DNA of 64,000 bases, from positions 21,510,589 through 21,574,588 of the forward strand of contig CM067304.1 of the NCBI GenBank assembly GCA_034231615.1, in the 5' to 3' direction. Shown one piece after another: positions 1 through 11,043 of this stretch. The notes beneath the pieces were generated by a model that worked only from the letters and a program-made list of their open reading frames with translations, was not told the DNA's origin and did not search any database. The DNA comes from Meghimatium bilineatum. Taxonomy: Eukaryota > Mollusca > Gastropoda > Stylommatophora > Philomycidae. Both the position numbers and the translations under genes were made by a program. How positions within the stretch are numbered: position 1 is the first letter of the stretch; each line of letters opens with the position of its first letter.

Positions 1-36
1 TTATCTCTATGACCATCATGTACTGTGCCGGTTGGA

Positions 37-264
37 CTAGGCAATCATAGAATTCCACAACGTTCTATCGGCAGTACAGAACATCAACTCTCCACCATGC
101 AATGTCAAACTATCCAGTATCTTCTCTCTTGGAAGCCGGAAGTCCCTTTCCCACTCAATTTTGTCTGTTGTTACATTGTATTTCAAACCTGCTCTTATGA
201 TGTGGCCAATAAACATGGACCACTTATTTTCTGATATTGGTAGGTAACTTTCTTTTTGTATCAT
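37..264 (-). mobile_element. LINE-A reverse transcriptase C-terminal fragment
   Basis: The minus strand encodes a thumb/C-terminal tail with GHIIRAGLKYN followed by REKILDSLT. The same motif order is found at 20688-20888, where it follows a recognisable reverse transcriptase. It is the last ~75 residues of a 5'-truncated copy, with no catalytic residues. Confidence 0.6.
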
Positions 265-485
265 GGTGTCAAATACTATTCTTCAGTCTGTGGTGTCAAA
301 TACTATTCTGCAGGCTCTGGTATCATGGTGTCAAATACTATTCTGCAGTTTCTGGTTTCAAGATATTAAATACTATTCTGCAGGCTCTGATGTCAAACAC
401 TATTCTGTAGGCTCTGATTTCAAGATGTCAAATACTATTCTACAGGCTCTGGTGTCATGGTGTTAAATACTATCCTGCAGGCACT
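264..485. repeat. Degenerate minisatellite, ~25-35 bp unit
   Basis: The phrase GTCAAATACTATTCTGCAGG recurs about seven times with variable spacers (GCTCTGG, TATCATG, TTTCAAG). The plus-strand frame through it is open only because of the repetition. Confidence 0.75.
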
Positions 486-544
486 TATTAAATGCCAAGT
501 ACCTAAAGGGGAGCAAAGAATAGTAAAGATATTATCTGTCACAC

Positions 545-745
545 ATGTTGTTAAGTTGACTATGGAGGTTTTGAAAGGGTTGGCTTAACTGTTCTATCCC
601 ATAGAGGGTCAAAATGACTCAAAAGCCATGCTGAAATTGGATGGGCTGAAAAGTGCAGATATCCCAGCAAAGCTGTATAAACTATGAGAAAGCATATTTC
701 ATTCTCTGGACTACATATTGTTAACCTGTGGGAGTTTGATGACAA
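545..745 (-). repeat. R1 dispersed repeat copy
   Basis: The minus-strand sequence matches R1 copies at 5865-6100, 6776-6995 and 32390-32665. Shared blocks include GTAGTCC(G/A)GAGA, ATATCTGCxCxTTTCAG, and CACTGACCCTATATGGGAT. No protein family was recognised in R1; its short frames differ between copies. The next stretch, 750-1880, holds no recognisable feature. Confidence 0.65.
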
Positions 746-1879
746 ACGCAGAAGAAAATACTAGATTTGAGGGTAGATAGAACAGAAGTGAACAAATAAT
801 CCTGGCTTGATGGCATCAAATAATGGTCAGGATGTGATTTTTTCACACTGGTCAGCATGCTTGAGGATAAGGATGTTTGGCAGGCTTTATGTGCTGATGG
901 TTCTAATATTTCACCCATAAGGTCTTAATGTGTTACAGCTTATTATTTTATTATTATTGATTACATAGAGACATGGACAGTTGGAAGACTAATGAGGCAG
1001 CGAAGAAAGAGTCAAACAAGATATAGGCTACTTAATAATATAAGAAAAAATACACTTTATATTTGGCCACTTTATGTGGCTTGGAAAACAGTTAAAACGG
1101 CTGCACAACCAATATGAAAGAGATTGAAAGAAAGCTCTGGGAGGACTAGAAGAGCTCCAATTAACTGTCTCCTTCCTAGACCAGCAATCACTGCAACCAG
1201 CATCTTGTTTAGTTGGTAGCTTTTTCATGTTACTCCCCTGGTGTGGTAACACAAGCTTGTATGATGTGATGATCCTGCTGAAAGAAGACAACACGGTCCA
1301 TTAAACAGCTGCCGTACACACATCAACCACAGCTAGTCAGTGGGTGGCAAGGATTGCCTACCACTGTGCCACAGTATAAAAGCTACAGACCGGGCATACT
1401 GGGATAGCAGATAGTTCATATGAGAGAGGTCAAGTGTAGATAGACACTAGCCCAGTAACGCAATCTAGGTAGGACACCTCACACAGAAAGCAGTCCAAGT
1501 CCATCAAGTCAGAGTTGTACCAGCTCTATGTGAAGTGGATTAATCGGGTACTCACGTTTACTCTTCTAAACCAAGGAATGCAGAAAGAAACAAAAAAGTT
1601 ACAATGAGCAAGCCTGAAGGTAAGAGATATTGAGGAAAATAGCATGAGAAAATATTAGACTAACCTTGTGTCATGGGAAAGAGTCAACAATGATCCTGGT
1701 ACAAGATACCACAAATAGAGAGTTGTGGAGATCCATGAATCTACACCAGCAACTGACCATAATTATAGAGAGGCTAAACACACAAAAATAAACCAATACA
1801 ACAGGAAAATGAAGAGTGAAAGCACAGATGGATGAAACAGAAAGCAGAATTATAACAAGATCAAGGTGATTATAAAGTA

Positions 1880-2460
1880 ATCCCTTTATCTGGTGAGCAG
1901 TAGCTTTTGACAGTCCATAGCCTTTCTGACAAAAGGACATGTCTTTCTCAGTGAGTAACTGAGGTGACACACACAAACTTGTATGTTTGCCATTTCATAG
2001 GCATGGTTGCGTTAAAAGGGTTTATGGATGCATGTTTAGTCTCTCAAGGGAGGCATTCCAGTGCAGCAGTACACATGATCATCAGGTACTGCCATGAGCA
2101 TAGTATAAACCTCTGGGCCAACCAGTTTATCATTCTTCCATCAAATCTATTGACCCATCTGCAGTGATTGTACACCTAACAATCTCCAACATCTGAGAGT
2201 CTGCCACAAAAGGACAAAGGTGCAATGTCCATTTGGCTAGCATTTCTTCATCATCCATGGGAACCATTTAACAGATGACAAAAGTAAAAAAATTAAGACA
2301 AGACATGCAACGACAATGATTTTTTCACAGGTGACATGTTCTCAGCCTATCCCCCAACTCTATTCAGTTGTGTCCTATGTCATCTCTGGAAAGAAGACAA
2401 CTTGCACCCTGAGCTAGAAGTCCAGACTCCATTTGCCACATGGGCAAAGTGTTAAAAATA
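1880..2460. repeat. Dispersed repeat X, copy 1
   Basis: This is colinear with 45150-45570 and partly with 20030-20180. All share TTTCTGA(C/T)AAAAG, GTGCAATGTCC, TCATCATCCATGG, the CCCCCAACT block, and GAAAGAAGACAAC before GAACTAGAA/GTCCAG. It has no identifiable domain. The three copies point the same way. Confidence 0.55.
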
Positions 2461-2723
2461 TAGAAGATCTTAGAAGTGAGATGGTGGTAAGTTCCTTTCT
2501 TTGCTAAATTACCTCAAATTGAGCAAGTCAGATCCCCATTTACAGCTTGACTGAGTGTATGTTGCATATACTGCGGAAAGATCTTGTAAACATTATTGAG
2601 TCTGTACACTCTTGGATGGCTAATGGAATGGAGAATGGAACTATGGAACAGAGAGTGGAACCATTATCAGTGTCCATTATACTACGAATCTGGATTTTCT
2701 TCTTCCTCTCATACACAGTTTAA

Positions 2724-3986
2724 CCTTTAGGGCCCTGAATTAAAAATTAAGAAACATCCCCTTGGGCCTGAATTCTTTTTTGGAAAATTTGCGTTATTGA
2801 TGGTGGGTGTTTTGAAAACGTGATAACTTTTTTGTTTTAAAAGATATCAAAATAATTTTTGCATATCTAAATAAAGGAGTGAATAGTGAATATAGTCATG
2901 TTTTTGTTGTTGTTGTATGTATGATATGACAGTTGTGAGCAAGTTGTGAAGTTGAAAATTCGGGGGAAAAAATCGCAAAACGCCATTTTCAAATCGCACA
3001 TATAACTTCTTGACGACCCTAATACTTGAGCAATGCGTGGAATCATTGATAAAATCCTCATAAATACCTATACTTATTGTATATATATTGTTTTATATCA
3101 AAACTAATATAATATGAACTAATAAAACGTGAAGAAATCGCATATAACGTCCGTCCGGTAAACACTAGGTCTATCCCGACACGCAGCGTAATTATTATCT
3201 ATGCACACACGTGGCATCCATGATACATATTATTTTTGTGTTTTTGAACGACTACACAAACATTCTTATCAAATAACAACATATTAAACACAAAAAAACA
3301 ACAATTAAAACATGTAGTGTATAAGAAATCGCATATAACGTCAGCGTAATTATTATCTATGCACACACGTGGCATCCATGATACATATTATTTTTGTGTT
3401 TTTGAACGACTACACAAACATTCTTATCAAATAACAACATATTAAACACAAAAAAACAACAATTAAAACATGTAGTGTATAAGAAATCGCATATAACGTC
3501 CGTCCGGTAAACATTAGGTCTAGCCCGTCACGCAGCGTAATTATTGTCTAAGCACACACGTGGCACCCCTGATACATATTATTTTTGTGTTTTTGAACGA
3601 CTACACAAACATTCTTATCAAATAACAACATATTAAACATAAAAAACAACAATTAAAACATGTATTCACGATCACTTAGCCATGCCACGCGGTACTCAAT
3701 TTGATAGTAAAATATGGCTAAAAAATGGCCAACGTCGTTCCAGAAATTCGTTGACAAAACCAGCCGGTTTTCTCTCTTCTTGCAGTCGTAATGAGTAAAG
3801 GAATTTGACCTTTAAACTGCGACGTATTCCTAGCTTCGTTTGGCGTGTTTTATACGTCACGGGATCATTACTTTGTGAAGTTCCGTACTCGGGAATCGGG
3901 CGATATCCTATGTAGCGGGATTGCGCCTGCAGGCACAATGGAGCTGTGCTCATAGGCGCATTATTGCGACCGCAGAGTCATAAAGG
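2724..3986. mobile_element. Non-autonomous piggyBac-like element
   Basis: Both ends abut TTAA (2720-2723 and 3987-3990), the target duplication that piggyBac transposases make. The terminal inverted repeats are CCTTTAGGGCCCTGA on the left and, reverse-complemented, CCTTTATGACTCTGC on the right; 11 of 15 positions match. The interior is AT-rich, contains a three-copy tandem repeat, and has no recognisable transposase. An 85-codon minus-strand frame at 3696-3953 begins just inside the right terminus and is unidentified. The element lies in the kinase gene, downstream of its 4108-4260 exon. Confidence 0.6.
3132..3662. repeat. Three-copy tandem repeat inside the piggyBac-like element
   Basis: Units start with AAGAAATCGCATATAACGTC at 3132, 3323 and 3481. 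Unit 2 lacks about 35 bp (CGTCCGGTAAACAYTAGG...) present in units 1 and 3. The remaining 150 bp are nearly identical, so the amplification looks recent. Confidence 0.9.
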
Positions 3987-4107
3987 TTAACATGTTGACA
4001 CAGCAATTCCAGTTTTCTTAATCTGGATCAAGAATCAAGATATTTCTGTTATAAAGCAAGGCTCTGACTACTGTTGGATTATTTTACTTGATCAAACAAT
4101 TTCTTAC

Positions 4108-4260
4108 CTGTATCGTAGCTTCTTCTTTGCACTGTCTGATAGCACCCTCCTCAATGATCTGCATCTTGTCCAGGACTTTGGCAGCATAGATTTTCTTATC
4201 ATTGTCTTTTTGAACTTTGATGACATTTCCATATGCACCTCTGGCTATAACATCAAGAAT
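4108..4260 (-). CDS. RSKR/SgK494-like kinase, exon with glycine loop and catalytic lysine
   Basis: This 153-bp exon encodes 51 residues of a protein kinase N-lobe. In order: a glycine-rich loop (ARGAYGNV), the beta-3 lysine in YAAKVL, and an alpha-C helix with RQCKEEATIQ carrying the conserved glutamate. The acceptor (TTTTTCAG before 4260) and donor (GTAAGAA after 4108) fit, and both ends are phase 0. The RQCKEE alpha-C block and the preceding FLPEFP linker in the 9800 exon resemble vertebrate RSKR (SgK494), an AGC-like kinase of poorly known substrate. The next exon, with the rest of the N-lobe and the HRD and DFG motifs, was not found between 1 and 4100, so the gene probably continues to the left. 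Kinase identity is firm; the RSKR assignment is from remembered family features. Confidence 0.78.
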
Positions 4261-4261
4261 C

Positions 4262-5864
4262 TGAAAAACAGACACAAAATATTTAGTGTGATGTTCTAGC
4301 TACTCTCTACTGTTGAGCTCATCTTTTCACAAGACACTGTGCCTGTTTTTGACTGTAGAGTGTCATGTAGCTCTATTTTGTTTAGGGTCTTCCCATGTAT
4401 CATGGTTTATGTCAAAGGTTTTCAATGAGATGATCTTTTATAAGTTCTTGTAGAGCTAATTTTGGCCACATTGAGAACATATGTCCTTTTGCAACTCACC
4501 ATAGAGAAGTATCTTTGGTAGGTGATGATCTGGCATATGTACCACATGATCTGCACAACGAATCTGTTACTGTATCAGAATAGTGTTAATGCTAGGGATA
4601 CCAGAACTGTCAAAGACAGTGGTATCCAGAATCTTGTCTCACAATCTGATATTCAAAACTTTTTTGAGACAAGTTGTGTGTAAGTGATTGAGTTTCCTCA
4701 CATGTCATCTATAAACAGGCTATGTTTGACTAACACATATTAGCACTGGAAGTTCCATTGCTCTGTGAACTTTCAGCTTAGTCTGCAGGCTAAGGTCATG
4801 TCTATGCTATACATTTGCGTACATTCTGCCTAATTTACTCATTGAGACAATGCTTTTTTTTTCTATCTTTTTTGTGGTACATGTTTTTGGGGTCTGACAG
4901 AGGAGCAAAATAGTAACATATGCCATACATGTTGCAAGAGACGAAAGAGAATTTCAAGTTTTGTCTTGATTTTTTGTTAGTGTTTCCAACACGGCTCCTA
5001 AAAAACAGCAAGTATATAATGTTATTAATTTCCAATTTTGCCAATTCACCCAGATATTAACCAAAATCTGTTCTCTGATTGTCATTATCTTGCTTTTCTT
5101 AATGTTAATTTCATGGAATAACTTTGACACATTGGTACAATATGGGAAGATGAACCCACAAAATTTAGCAGAATGAAATAGGGGCAGATAAGCAGTGTTG
5201 TCATAAAGTCATAAATATGACATTTATTATTTCCCTTTGTGAGTGACCAGTACTAAACCTAGCTTTCATGATCATTCATTCTCCTACAATGCGCCTTCGT
5301 GACAGTTGTATTATGTTGTATTTCACTCATAAAAACAGTTTCATTTGACCACTGTAGACTTTTCATTTGCAATTCTTCAGCACATGTCATTTGGAAAGCC
5401 CATCCATAGATGAATCGACATATCTTCACTGGCGGAATCGGTAAAATACAGGGAAATGAGCCTAGAAATAAATATATCTAGGGGCAGATAAGTAGTGTTA
5501 GCAGAAATATTACATTTATTATTTCTCGTTGTGAGTACTATAAAAAAAGTTGGAATGTCGGCTCATCTCCCCAAATTGTACAGACAAATTTTTTTTCAAG
5601 ATTAGAAGTAAGATCTTGTAGCTATTTCTGACTTCCAACCATTAGATCAAGGTCCTTGTTCCTTTGTTTGTTTGCTATTTCTCATTGACAATATTTTACA
5701 TTCAACATTTTTACTATTTATTAGTTTTATTTGTAAAAGTAACAACAGTATATTATCTATAGTGTTATTACTTCTTATTGTTATTATTGCTGTACTCTCC
5801 ATTTTGTTGGATATTCTTTGACACTTTGTTGGATATCCTCTGACACTTTGGTTATTATTTCTTC
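4262..5864. other. Kinase intron sequence without recognised genes
   Basis: No convincing coding frame was seen. A direct repeat of about 65 bp (AGGGGCAGATAAG..GTGTT.. ATTTATTATTTC) occurs at 5173-5240 and 5468-5535. The rest is ordinary AT-rich intronic sequence. Confidence 0.5.
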
Positions 5865-6100
5865 TTCTTCTTCTGCGTTTGTTCTCAAACTCCTGCAGAT
5901 TAGCAGGATGTAGTCCGGAGACTGTAATGCGTTGTGTTATGGTTTACAGCATTGCTGTGATATCTGCGCCTTTCAGCCTGACACATCCGGCTTCAGCATG
6001 GCTTTGGGTCACTGACCCTATATGGGATAGGGGTTATTATTTTATAAGACCAATGCCATTTGTGAATGTCAGTTGCATATGGTATTCACTGATTGATGTT
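5865..6100 (+). repeat. R1 dispersed repeat copy
   Basis: Starts with (CTT)n and CTGCGTTTGTTCTCAAACTC, then GCAGGATGTAGTCCGGAGA and CACTGACCCTATATGGGAT. It is closely matched by 32390-32665. The 76-codon plus frame here is not conserved as protein between copies. Confidence 0.7.
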
Positions 6101-6435
6101 ATTGAGTGATGGCTCTGCAGTATCTCCTGCACGGTATGCTCCAATATATTGAATAAAACTGGTGATATGCATTTCTAGCAGCCTACTGCTATTCACCTTT
6201 CACAGGTTGCGGATCATAGGTCCTCCACAGTGCAAAATGGGCAAGACACTTTCTTCATAAATAAAGCTAGGACAAACAGTCATGTGTGAAATCTAGCAAC
6301 AATAAGTCTCAGCAATTTATGCTGACCTTCTTCCTGATCATCTGTAAAGATGCGAAGGCCATCATCATCAATCACAAGTAATGGTAGATGTGAAACAGAA
6401 GTTAAATGAAGAATATGAATGAGTAAAAGTAATTT

Positions 6436-6775
6436 TAATGATGAGGAAACTACTAACATCAAAACAAATCACAAATAAAATAAAAATAAGAATTGTAAAA
6501 TACTATGTATACTCTACACTAATGTATGGTTCAGAAACATGGATAGCGAACAAACAGCTAGTAGACAGAATTACTTTGAGATATAGATATATAGAATTGG
6601 GAAGAATAAGGTTAAACTTCACAGAAAGAGTAGAAAACAATGATTTGATCTTTGTAGAAAGAGAAGAAAACAAAGATGTTCTGATGAAAATGAGGATTAC
6701 AAAAAGAACTATAAAAGAAATATATATCAAACATTTTGGACATATTAAAAGACACAACACCTTTTGGAGTGATTG
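6436..6775 (+). mobile_element. LINE-A RT thumb fragment
   Basis: Encodes KIRIVKYYVYSTLMYGSETW, a typical RT thumb start, and later IKHFGHIKRHNT. The same order occurs at 12672-13109. The frame then runs directly into an R1 repeat, so the natural C-terminus is lost. The copy is 5'-truncated and decayed. Confidence 0.7.
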
Positions 6776-6995
6776 GTGGTTTGGAATACATTGTGTCATG
6801 GTTTACAGCCTGTCTACAATATCTGTACTTTTTGGTCAGACACATCCAATATCATCATTCCTTCTGGATCACTGACCCTCTATGAGATGAAGTAGCCAAC
6901 TCTACCACCAAACCATCATAGTTGCTTCTTACAACATGCATGGCAGGTAACAGTATTGCTGTTGTTTACTCCACTATCGGACCCTATAGCAACAC
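6776..6995 (+). repeat. R1 dispersed repeat copy fused to LINE-A remnant
   Basis: Shares GTGTCATGGTTTACAGC, CAGACACATCC and CACTGACCCTCTATG with the other R1 copies. It also carries the 3' part (TTACAACATGCATGGCAGGTAACAGT..TTGCT) seen at 32600-32640. The start of R1 is missing at the junction with the LINE. Confidence 0.65.
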
Positions 6996-7439
6996 ATGGA
7001 TGATGCAGCAGTTAATCAATAAAGACTGGTTAGAAAAACATGAGTAGCGCATATACTCGATCTAAAGCCAACTTTTTTGGAAAATTTCAAGAGAAAAAAG
7101 GGGGGGGGGGGGGAGGGGAAGGAGGAGAGAAGAGTCTGTTTATGAATGGGTGAGCTAATTATCCTATATTCGACAATTTATACACTGCTATTTTGACAGT
7201 GCACAACAGCTGACTGTGTTATTCTGACATTACAGAGAGAGCACTAGCTTACAGGTATATTCCTGCTTTTGCGCAGATACAATGGGCACTCATTTGCCAA
7301 ATGTTTATTGCCACAGTTTATGAAAGAACCAACTAAGAAATAGAATTATACCGTAATCTTGAAAATGAATAGTGAAATGGTTCAACGCAAAAGAAAGAAA
7401 ACTTCTAATGATTCATTATTTAAACTGAAAGCTTAACTT

Positions 7440-7620
7440 TGATTTGGTTCTCCACTGTGACCTTTGTTCTAGTTTCATTGTGCTGAGATGTATTCCCTAG
7501 CCTTTACAGTGTGATTGTACATGCACAGCATGTGATTACATTAGGGTTAGTATTTAGAATTAGGGTAGCATGTGCAGCAGTTGTTATATTTAACCTACTT
7601 ATGCTAAGTTTTCTAAAAAT
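7440..7620 (-). repeat. R4 AT-rich MITE-like repeat (inverted copy)
   Basis: TTCTCCACTGTGACCTTTGTTCTAG .. CAGTGTGATTG .. TTAGGGTTAG is the reverse of 10200-10515 (GGGTTAG-like block, CACACTGCAAAGGTTAG, GAGCAAAGGTCACAGTGAAGAA). It is probably a non-autonomous DNA transposon, but its termini were not resolved. A G14 homopolymer at 7100-7113 precedes it. Confidence 0.5.
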
Positions 7621-7674
7621 TCTTGCCTGCATCTGGAGATGTGATGTCATAAATCAATTTGATTGGTGATTTTT

Positions 7675-7870
7675 TTTAGGGGTGCAAAGGGAATGCATTG
7701 CTCTCGGCGGACCCATGGTTAGCAGATAACCAAGATCCCAAATGTACCTCCTCGCGGTGCACCCTGGAAACAGAAATACAGCAGCTCGAGCTGATTCTGG
7801 CCAAATCATTTAGGGATCGTGTCTGAGAATGTGGAGGTAGCAGATGGAAAGAGATTTGAATGCATAAAAG
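7675..7870 (+). repeat. Dispersed repeat Y, copy 1
   Basis: Shares GCGGACCCA.GGTTAGCAGATA, CACCTCGTGGTGCACCCTGGAAACAGAAATACA and GGGATCGT with 46200-46400. Both copies are followed a few hundred bases later by CTAACTCTAATGTCG (8217 and 46741), so the full repeat is probably over 1 kb. No protein was recognised. Confidence 0.6.
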
Positions 7871-8214
7871 ACAGACAATATCTCAGACACCACCAGCAAC
7901 ACCACATACAGCGACACTGTCGACATAGTGAAGCTAGTTAGTCCAGTCCGAACACTGGAGGGGTGGCCAATGAAAAAAGCATGAAAAGGTGGATGCATGG
8001 CGAAAGACAGATTTCATACTGAGTACAATGGAAAAAAATGAAAGAGCAGAACAGCGCTAGAGGGCAGCGCCAACTGCAAATAGATAGTGGAAACGATTAC
8101 GGAAATGGGAACTACAAGCTCTGTTAGCTCGTGATGAGCTTCTAGTTACTTGATTTCCTTATAGGCAGAGATCCATACCCAATAATGGGCGTCTAGCAAA
8201 GCAAAAAGACCTGG

Positions 8215-8505
8215 CCTAACTCTAATGTCGAGTCTTCCTATACCGGAAACATGCTTGCAAAGAGAAAGGGTGCCGTAACCGATAGGCTCAGGCAAGAAAG
8301 GGACAAAGATGGCAGTCCTGGCCCAACTCTACTGTCAAGCTTTCCTATACCGGAAATACACTTGCAGAGAGAAAGGGTTCCGTACCCGATGGGCTCAGGC
8401 ACAAAAGTGACAACGAATTTAGCCTTAGCCCAACTCTACTGTCAAGCTTTCCTATACCTGAAATACACTTGCAGAGAGAAAGGGTTCAGTACCTGATGGG
8501 CTCAG
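8215..8505. repeat. ~103-bp tandem repeat, three copies
   Basis: The block CTAACTCTA(A/C)TGTC..TTCCTATACC.GAAA..CTTGCA.AGAGAAAGGG..GATGGGCTCAGG repeats at about 8216, 8319 and 8422. A degenerate fourth copy lies near 8655. The unit looks derived from repeat Y. From 8720 to 9215 nothing else was recognised. Confidence 0.75.
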
Positions 8506-9217
8506 GTGCTATTGGGACAAGGTCACTCAGCTCGAGAACGCCTTGCTCTCAAACGCGTGGTGTGAGACTTGAACTTGTGCAAGGGGTTCATGATGTCGGT
8601 GAATGACACCTCAGCTAAGAGGGCGAAAGAGCCAGGGTCCAACTCTTCTGTTGAGTTCTTCCTCTTAAGGAACCAGGCCTACAGATGAGAAACGGTTCAG
8701 TACCCGATGGGCACAGTACATCCAATTACACGAGGCAAGTTCATAGACAGTGGAACACTTTGTGCGAGACAGACGTGAGCAAAAATCGTCTAAGCGAAGA
8801 GTCACCACACACACGCGTGTCTGGCGACATTTAGGGAGGCTGTCACAGGCTAGGGTAGCCCACCCGAATTGTCAAGGTTTGCCGAAATCGGATGTACTAG
8901 GCCTACAAGGCGCATAACGATGGCACAACGTAATCACACTCCCGGCGGAAATCACACGGATATCCGTGCTGGTTACAATGGTGCGAATGCAAAACAAACA
9001 AACATTGGTGATTTTGTATAATTCCGTGATGTCAGCTAGTTAGAAATGTAAACAGGTCGCTATTTATAGCGCAGTGAAGAAGTAAATAAAAATTCTACTA
9101 AACTGAAAGTAATCAGTTATGCTGATGGAAACAATAACTGCAGCAGCTCATCATTTTTTGTTGATGAGAAACAAGTACACGAGTGAAGGAAAAATAAAAT
9201 GACGATCGAAGAAATGC

Positions 9218-9475
9218 CAAATACCAAAAAGCAATATTCAACAAGGTGTGCGTTATCAATTGGAAAAAGATCTTAAAGATTGGGTTTTTGAATGTTGTCA
9301 AAATGGTAACATTGTGACAAGATATGGAATTAATTTGCGTGCTATGCAAATGACGAAAGAAATAAAATACAGGTTGGTCGTACCTATTACTTTTGTTGCA
9401 TTAGCTTGTTGGTGTGCGAGATTTATGAATCGTCACGATCTATGTTTACATCAGCGCACTAAAATAGGAATGATG
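9218..9475 (+). mobile_element. Pogo/Tigger-like transposase DNA-binding fragment (CENPB-type HTH)
   Basis: The plus frame encodes YQLEKDLKDWVFECCQNGN, then VTRYGINLRAMQMTKE, then WCARFMNRHDLCLHQRTKI. This is the two-helix order of the CENPB-type HTH domain of Tc1/mariner-pogo transposases. The DDE catalytic core that should follow is absent; the sequence instead passes into a LINE 3' end. It is a decayed fragment, not a gene. Confidence 0.7.
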
Positions 9476-9559
9476 TATTTTCACTTTTTATGGGTTTTCA
9501 CTTTCAAAATAAGGGGGGTGTGGGTGTATCAGATCGGCTTGCGATAAAATGGGCTTTAG

Positions 9560-9745
9560 AACGAGTTTATATGATAGATCAAACGGCATCCAAAATTATC
9601 ACCTCATGCCCAACCTGTCCAAGGACCTTTGGAGTCACCATAAGGTCCAACCACATACGAATTCACAGACAAGGGCATAAGTCTAACTGAATTTCATAAA
9701 GGGTAAGTAATAAATGGTCATCATCATGTGATGAACGAACAACAT
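9560..9745 (+). mobile_element. LINE 3' end with single C2H2 finger
   Basis: The frame ends with CPTCPRTFGVTIRSNHIRIH (C-x2-C-x11-H-x3-H) and a stop at 9688. This resembles the Cys/His finger that closes the ORF of several LINEs. The following GGTCATCATCATGTGATGAACGAAC is a typical terminal tract. Only this tail is present. Confidence 0.5.
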
Positions 9746-9799
9746 TAGAGATGAACACGAGCAATCTTCCATAATCTTATCTGATCTATCAGCACTTAC

Positions 9800-9999
9800 G
9801 TCAAAATGAAGCTCCTCCAAGTCTCCACGGAGTGGGAATTCTGGGAGGAAAGTAGCTTCTGATGGTGGCAGCTGAGGTTGTTCTTCTTTCTGCTGCTTCT
9901 GTTTCTTCCCTGCTTTTCCAGGTTTGCCAGGTTTATCATAAGTTTGGTTCAGACGCATCTGGCTCACAGATTTCTGCTTGTCAAACACTGGAGCATCTG
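9800..9999 (-). CDS. RSKR/SgK494-like kinase, upstream linker exon
   Basis: The minus-strand exon encodes a Lys/Gln-rich segment (KPGKPGKAGKKQKQQKEEQ) followed by FLPEFPLRGDLEELHFD. It ends in phase 0 at a clean donor (GTAAGTGCTG). Its end joins in frame to the exon starting at 4260, which begins ILDVIARG, reconstructing the continuous start of a kinase domain. Vertebrate RSKR has a FLPEFP motif at the same place just before its kinase domain, which is the main reason for the assignment. The acceptor is placed at 9999 (TTGCAG) or 9996 (CAGCAG); the pyrimidine tract is weak, so the 5' limit is uncertain. Earlier exons were not found. The intron to 4260 is about 5.5 kb and contains a pogo remnant and several repeats. 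Confidence 0.68.
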
Positions 10000-10199
10000 C
10001 TGCAAGTTTCTATAATTTTTAATAGAAATCATATTACAAGGATGTTAGAAATATTGCAAAATGTAAATATACAGGCAATGGTAACACAAATATGTTTTCA
10101 GAAACTCGTTACACTATGGTGAGCAATACTGAGGAGCGCAGTAGCCTAGTTGAGTAAAAGTTGCTTTTGATTCTTCATTGTGCTATAAATAGCACTCTA

Positions 10200-10515
10200 T
10201 TTACATTGTTAACTAGTTGATGTCATGGATTTCCGTGTAACACCAATGAAATTAATGGATGCTGTGACATCACATCTCCCGACACAAACAACCTCAACCA
10301 CATTTTTAATTATTACTTTCATAACTAATTTATTTTTTAATTTATAACTAACTCTAACCCTAACTCCCTTCCCTAATCTAAATACTAATTCCAAATTAAT
10401 ATGCCTTTTCAATTAATATACTTTAATTCTAAATACAAATTGTACTAATCACACTGCAAAGGTTAGGTAATACACCTCAAAATTAGAGCAAAGGTCACAG
10501 TGAAGAATTAAAAGC
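10200..10515 (+). repeat. R4 AT-rich MITE-like repeat
   Basis: Contains TGACATCACATC, TAACTCTAACCCTAACTCCC, CACACTGCAAAGGTTAGGTAATACACC and GAGCAAAGGTCACAGTG. A second direct copy lies at 11395-11705 and inverted pieces at 7440-7620 and 11755-11860. Confidence 0.55.
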
Positions 10516-10526
10516 AACTTGCGCAC

Positions 10527-10730
10527 CATGTTGATAGTGAGCTTGCTTGCTATCACTGGGTTATAGTGTGCCAAGTCCGAAACCACGCCCGGGCCAAAAA
10601 AATACCAGTTTGATTTCTCGCTTGACACGACCACACCTCCAGTCGACTCAGCTGTAAATGAGTACCTGACACATGAGTTAGGGAAGGTAAAGACAGCAAG
10701 GAAAGGAACTGGCCATCCCCACCTAATAGT
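10527..10730 (+). mobile_element. SINE-2 copy (tRNA-derived)
   Basis: A tRNA-like head (AGTGAGCTTGCTTGCTATCAC .. box B-like AGTCCGAAACC at 10574-10584) is followed by a body with GTCGACTCAGCTGTAAATGAG and ACCTGACACATGAG. It matches 32862-33115 and the split copy at 20625/22027. Here it abuts a Penelope-like 3' end in the opposite orientation. Confidence 0.7.
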
Positions 10731-11043
10731 TATAAATAACCAAATGGTCAGAGGGTGTCCGACAAAGTGGATGGTGCCGCAGTAACCTAATGAACAAATA
10801 GTCAAGCATAATGAATTAAACAGGTTACTAAAACACTTACCTTGTCTATTAATAAAAATATATTTTAAAAAGTATATATAAAAAAAACATACAATAAAAC
10901 TAATCAGGACAATTCTCCACGTATCGGCTCAAATTGAACCTTTTTCAAGAGACAAACAACAGAAAACAACAAAATAAAAAACAAAATAGATGACTAGATT
11001 TCATCAAGCCCCGTCTCCATAGCGCAGGGATGGCAACGCATCT
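10730..11043 (-). mobile_element. Penelope-like element 3'-end fragment
   Basis: The minus strand carries a hammerhead-like motif and then GTAAGTGTTTTAGTAACCTG .. TTAGGTTACTGCGGCACCATC .. GGTTATTTATA. The same end occurs at 29559-29814 (plus) and in diverged form at 58466-58710 (minus). The analogous region of the coding Penelope element lies at 50690-51015. No protein-coding part is present. Confidence 0.6.
10917..10949 (-). ncRNA. Degenerate hammerhead-ribozyme-like motif
   Basis: On the minus strand: CTTGAAAAAGG-TTCAATTTGAG-CCGATACGTGG. It keeps the helix II hairpin layout and position of the CUGAUGA..GAAAC-GUC core known from Penelope-like elements. The CUGAUGA box (CUUGAAA) and the GAAAC box (CGAUAC) are both altered, so activity is doubtful. 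Confidence 0.4.

Noticed and set aside
3696..3953. 85-codon minus-strand frame as a host exon of the kinase gene
   Set aside because: It lies inside the TTAA-bounded piggyBac-like element and has no kinase motif or matching splice phase.
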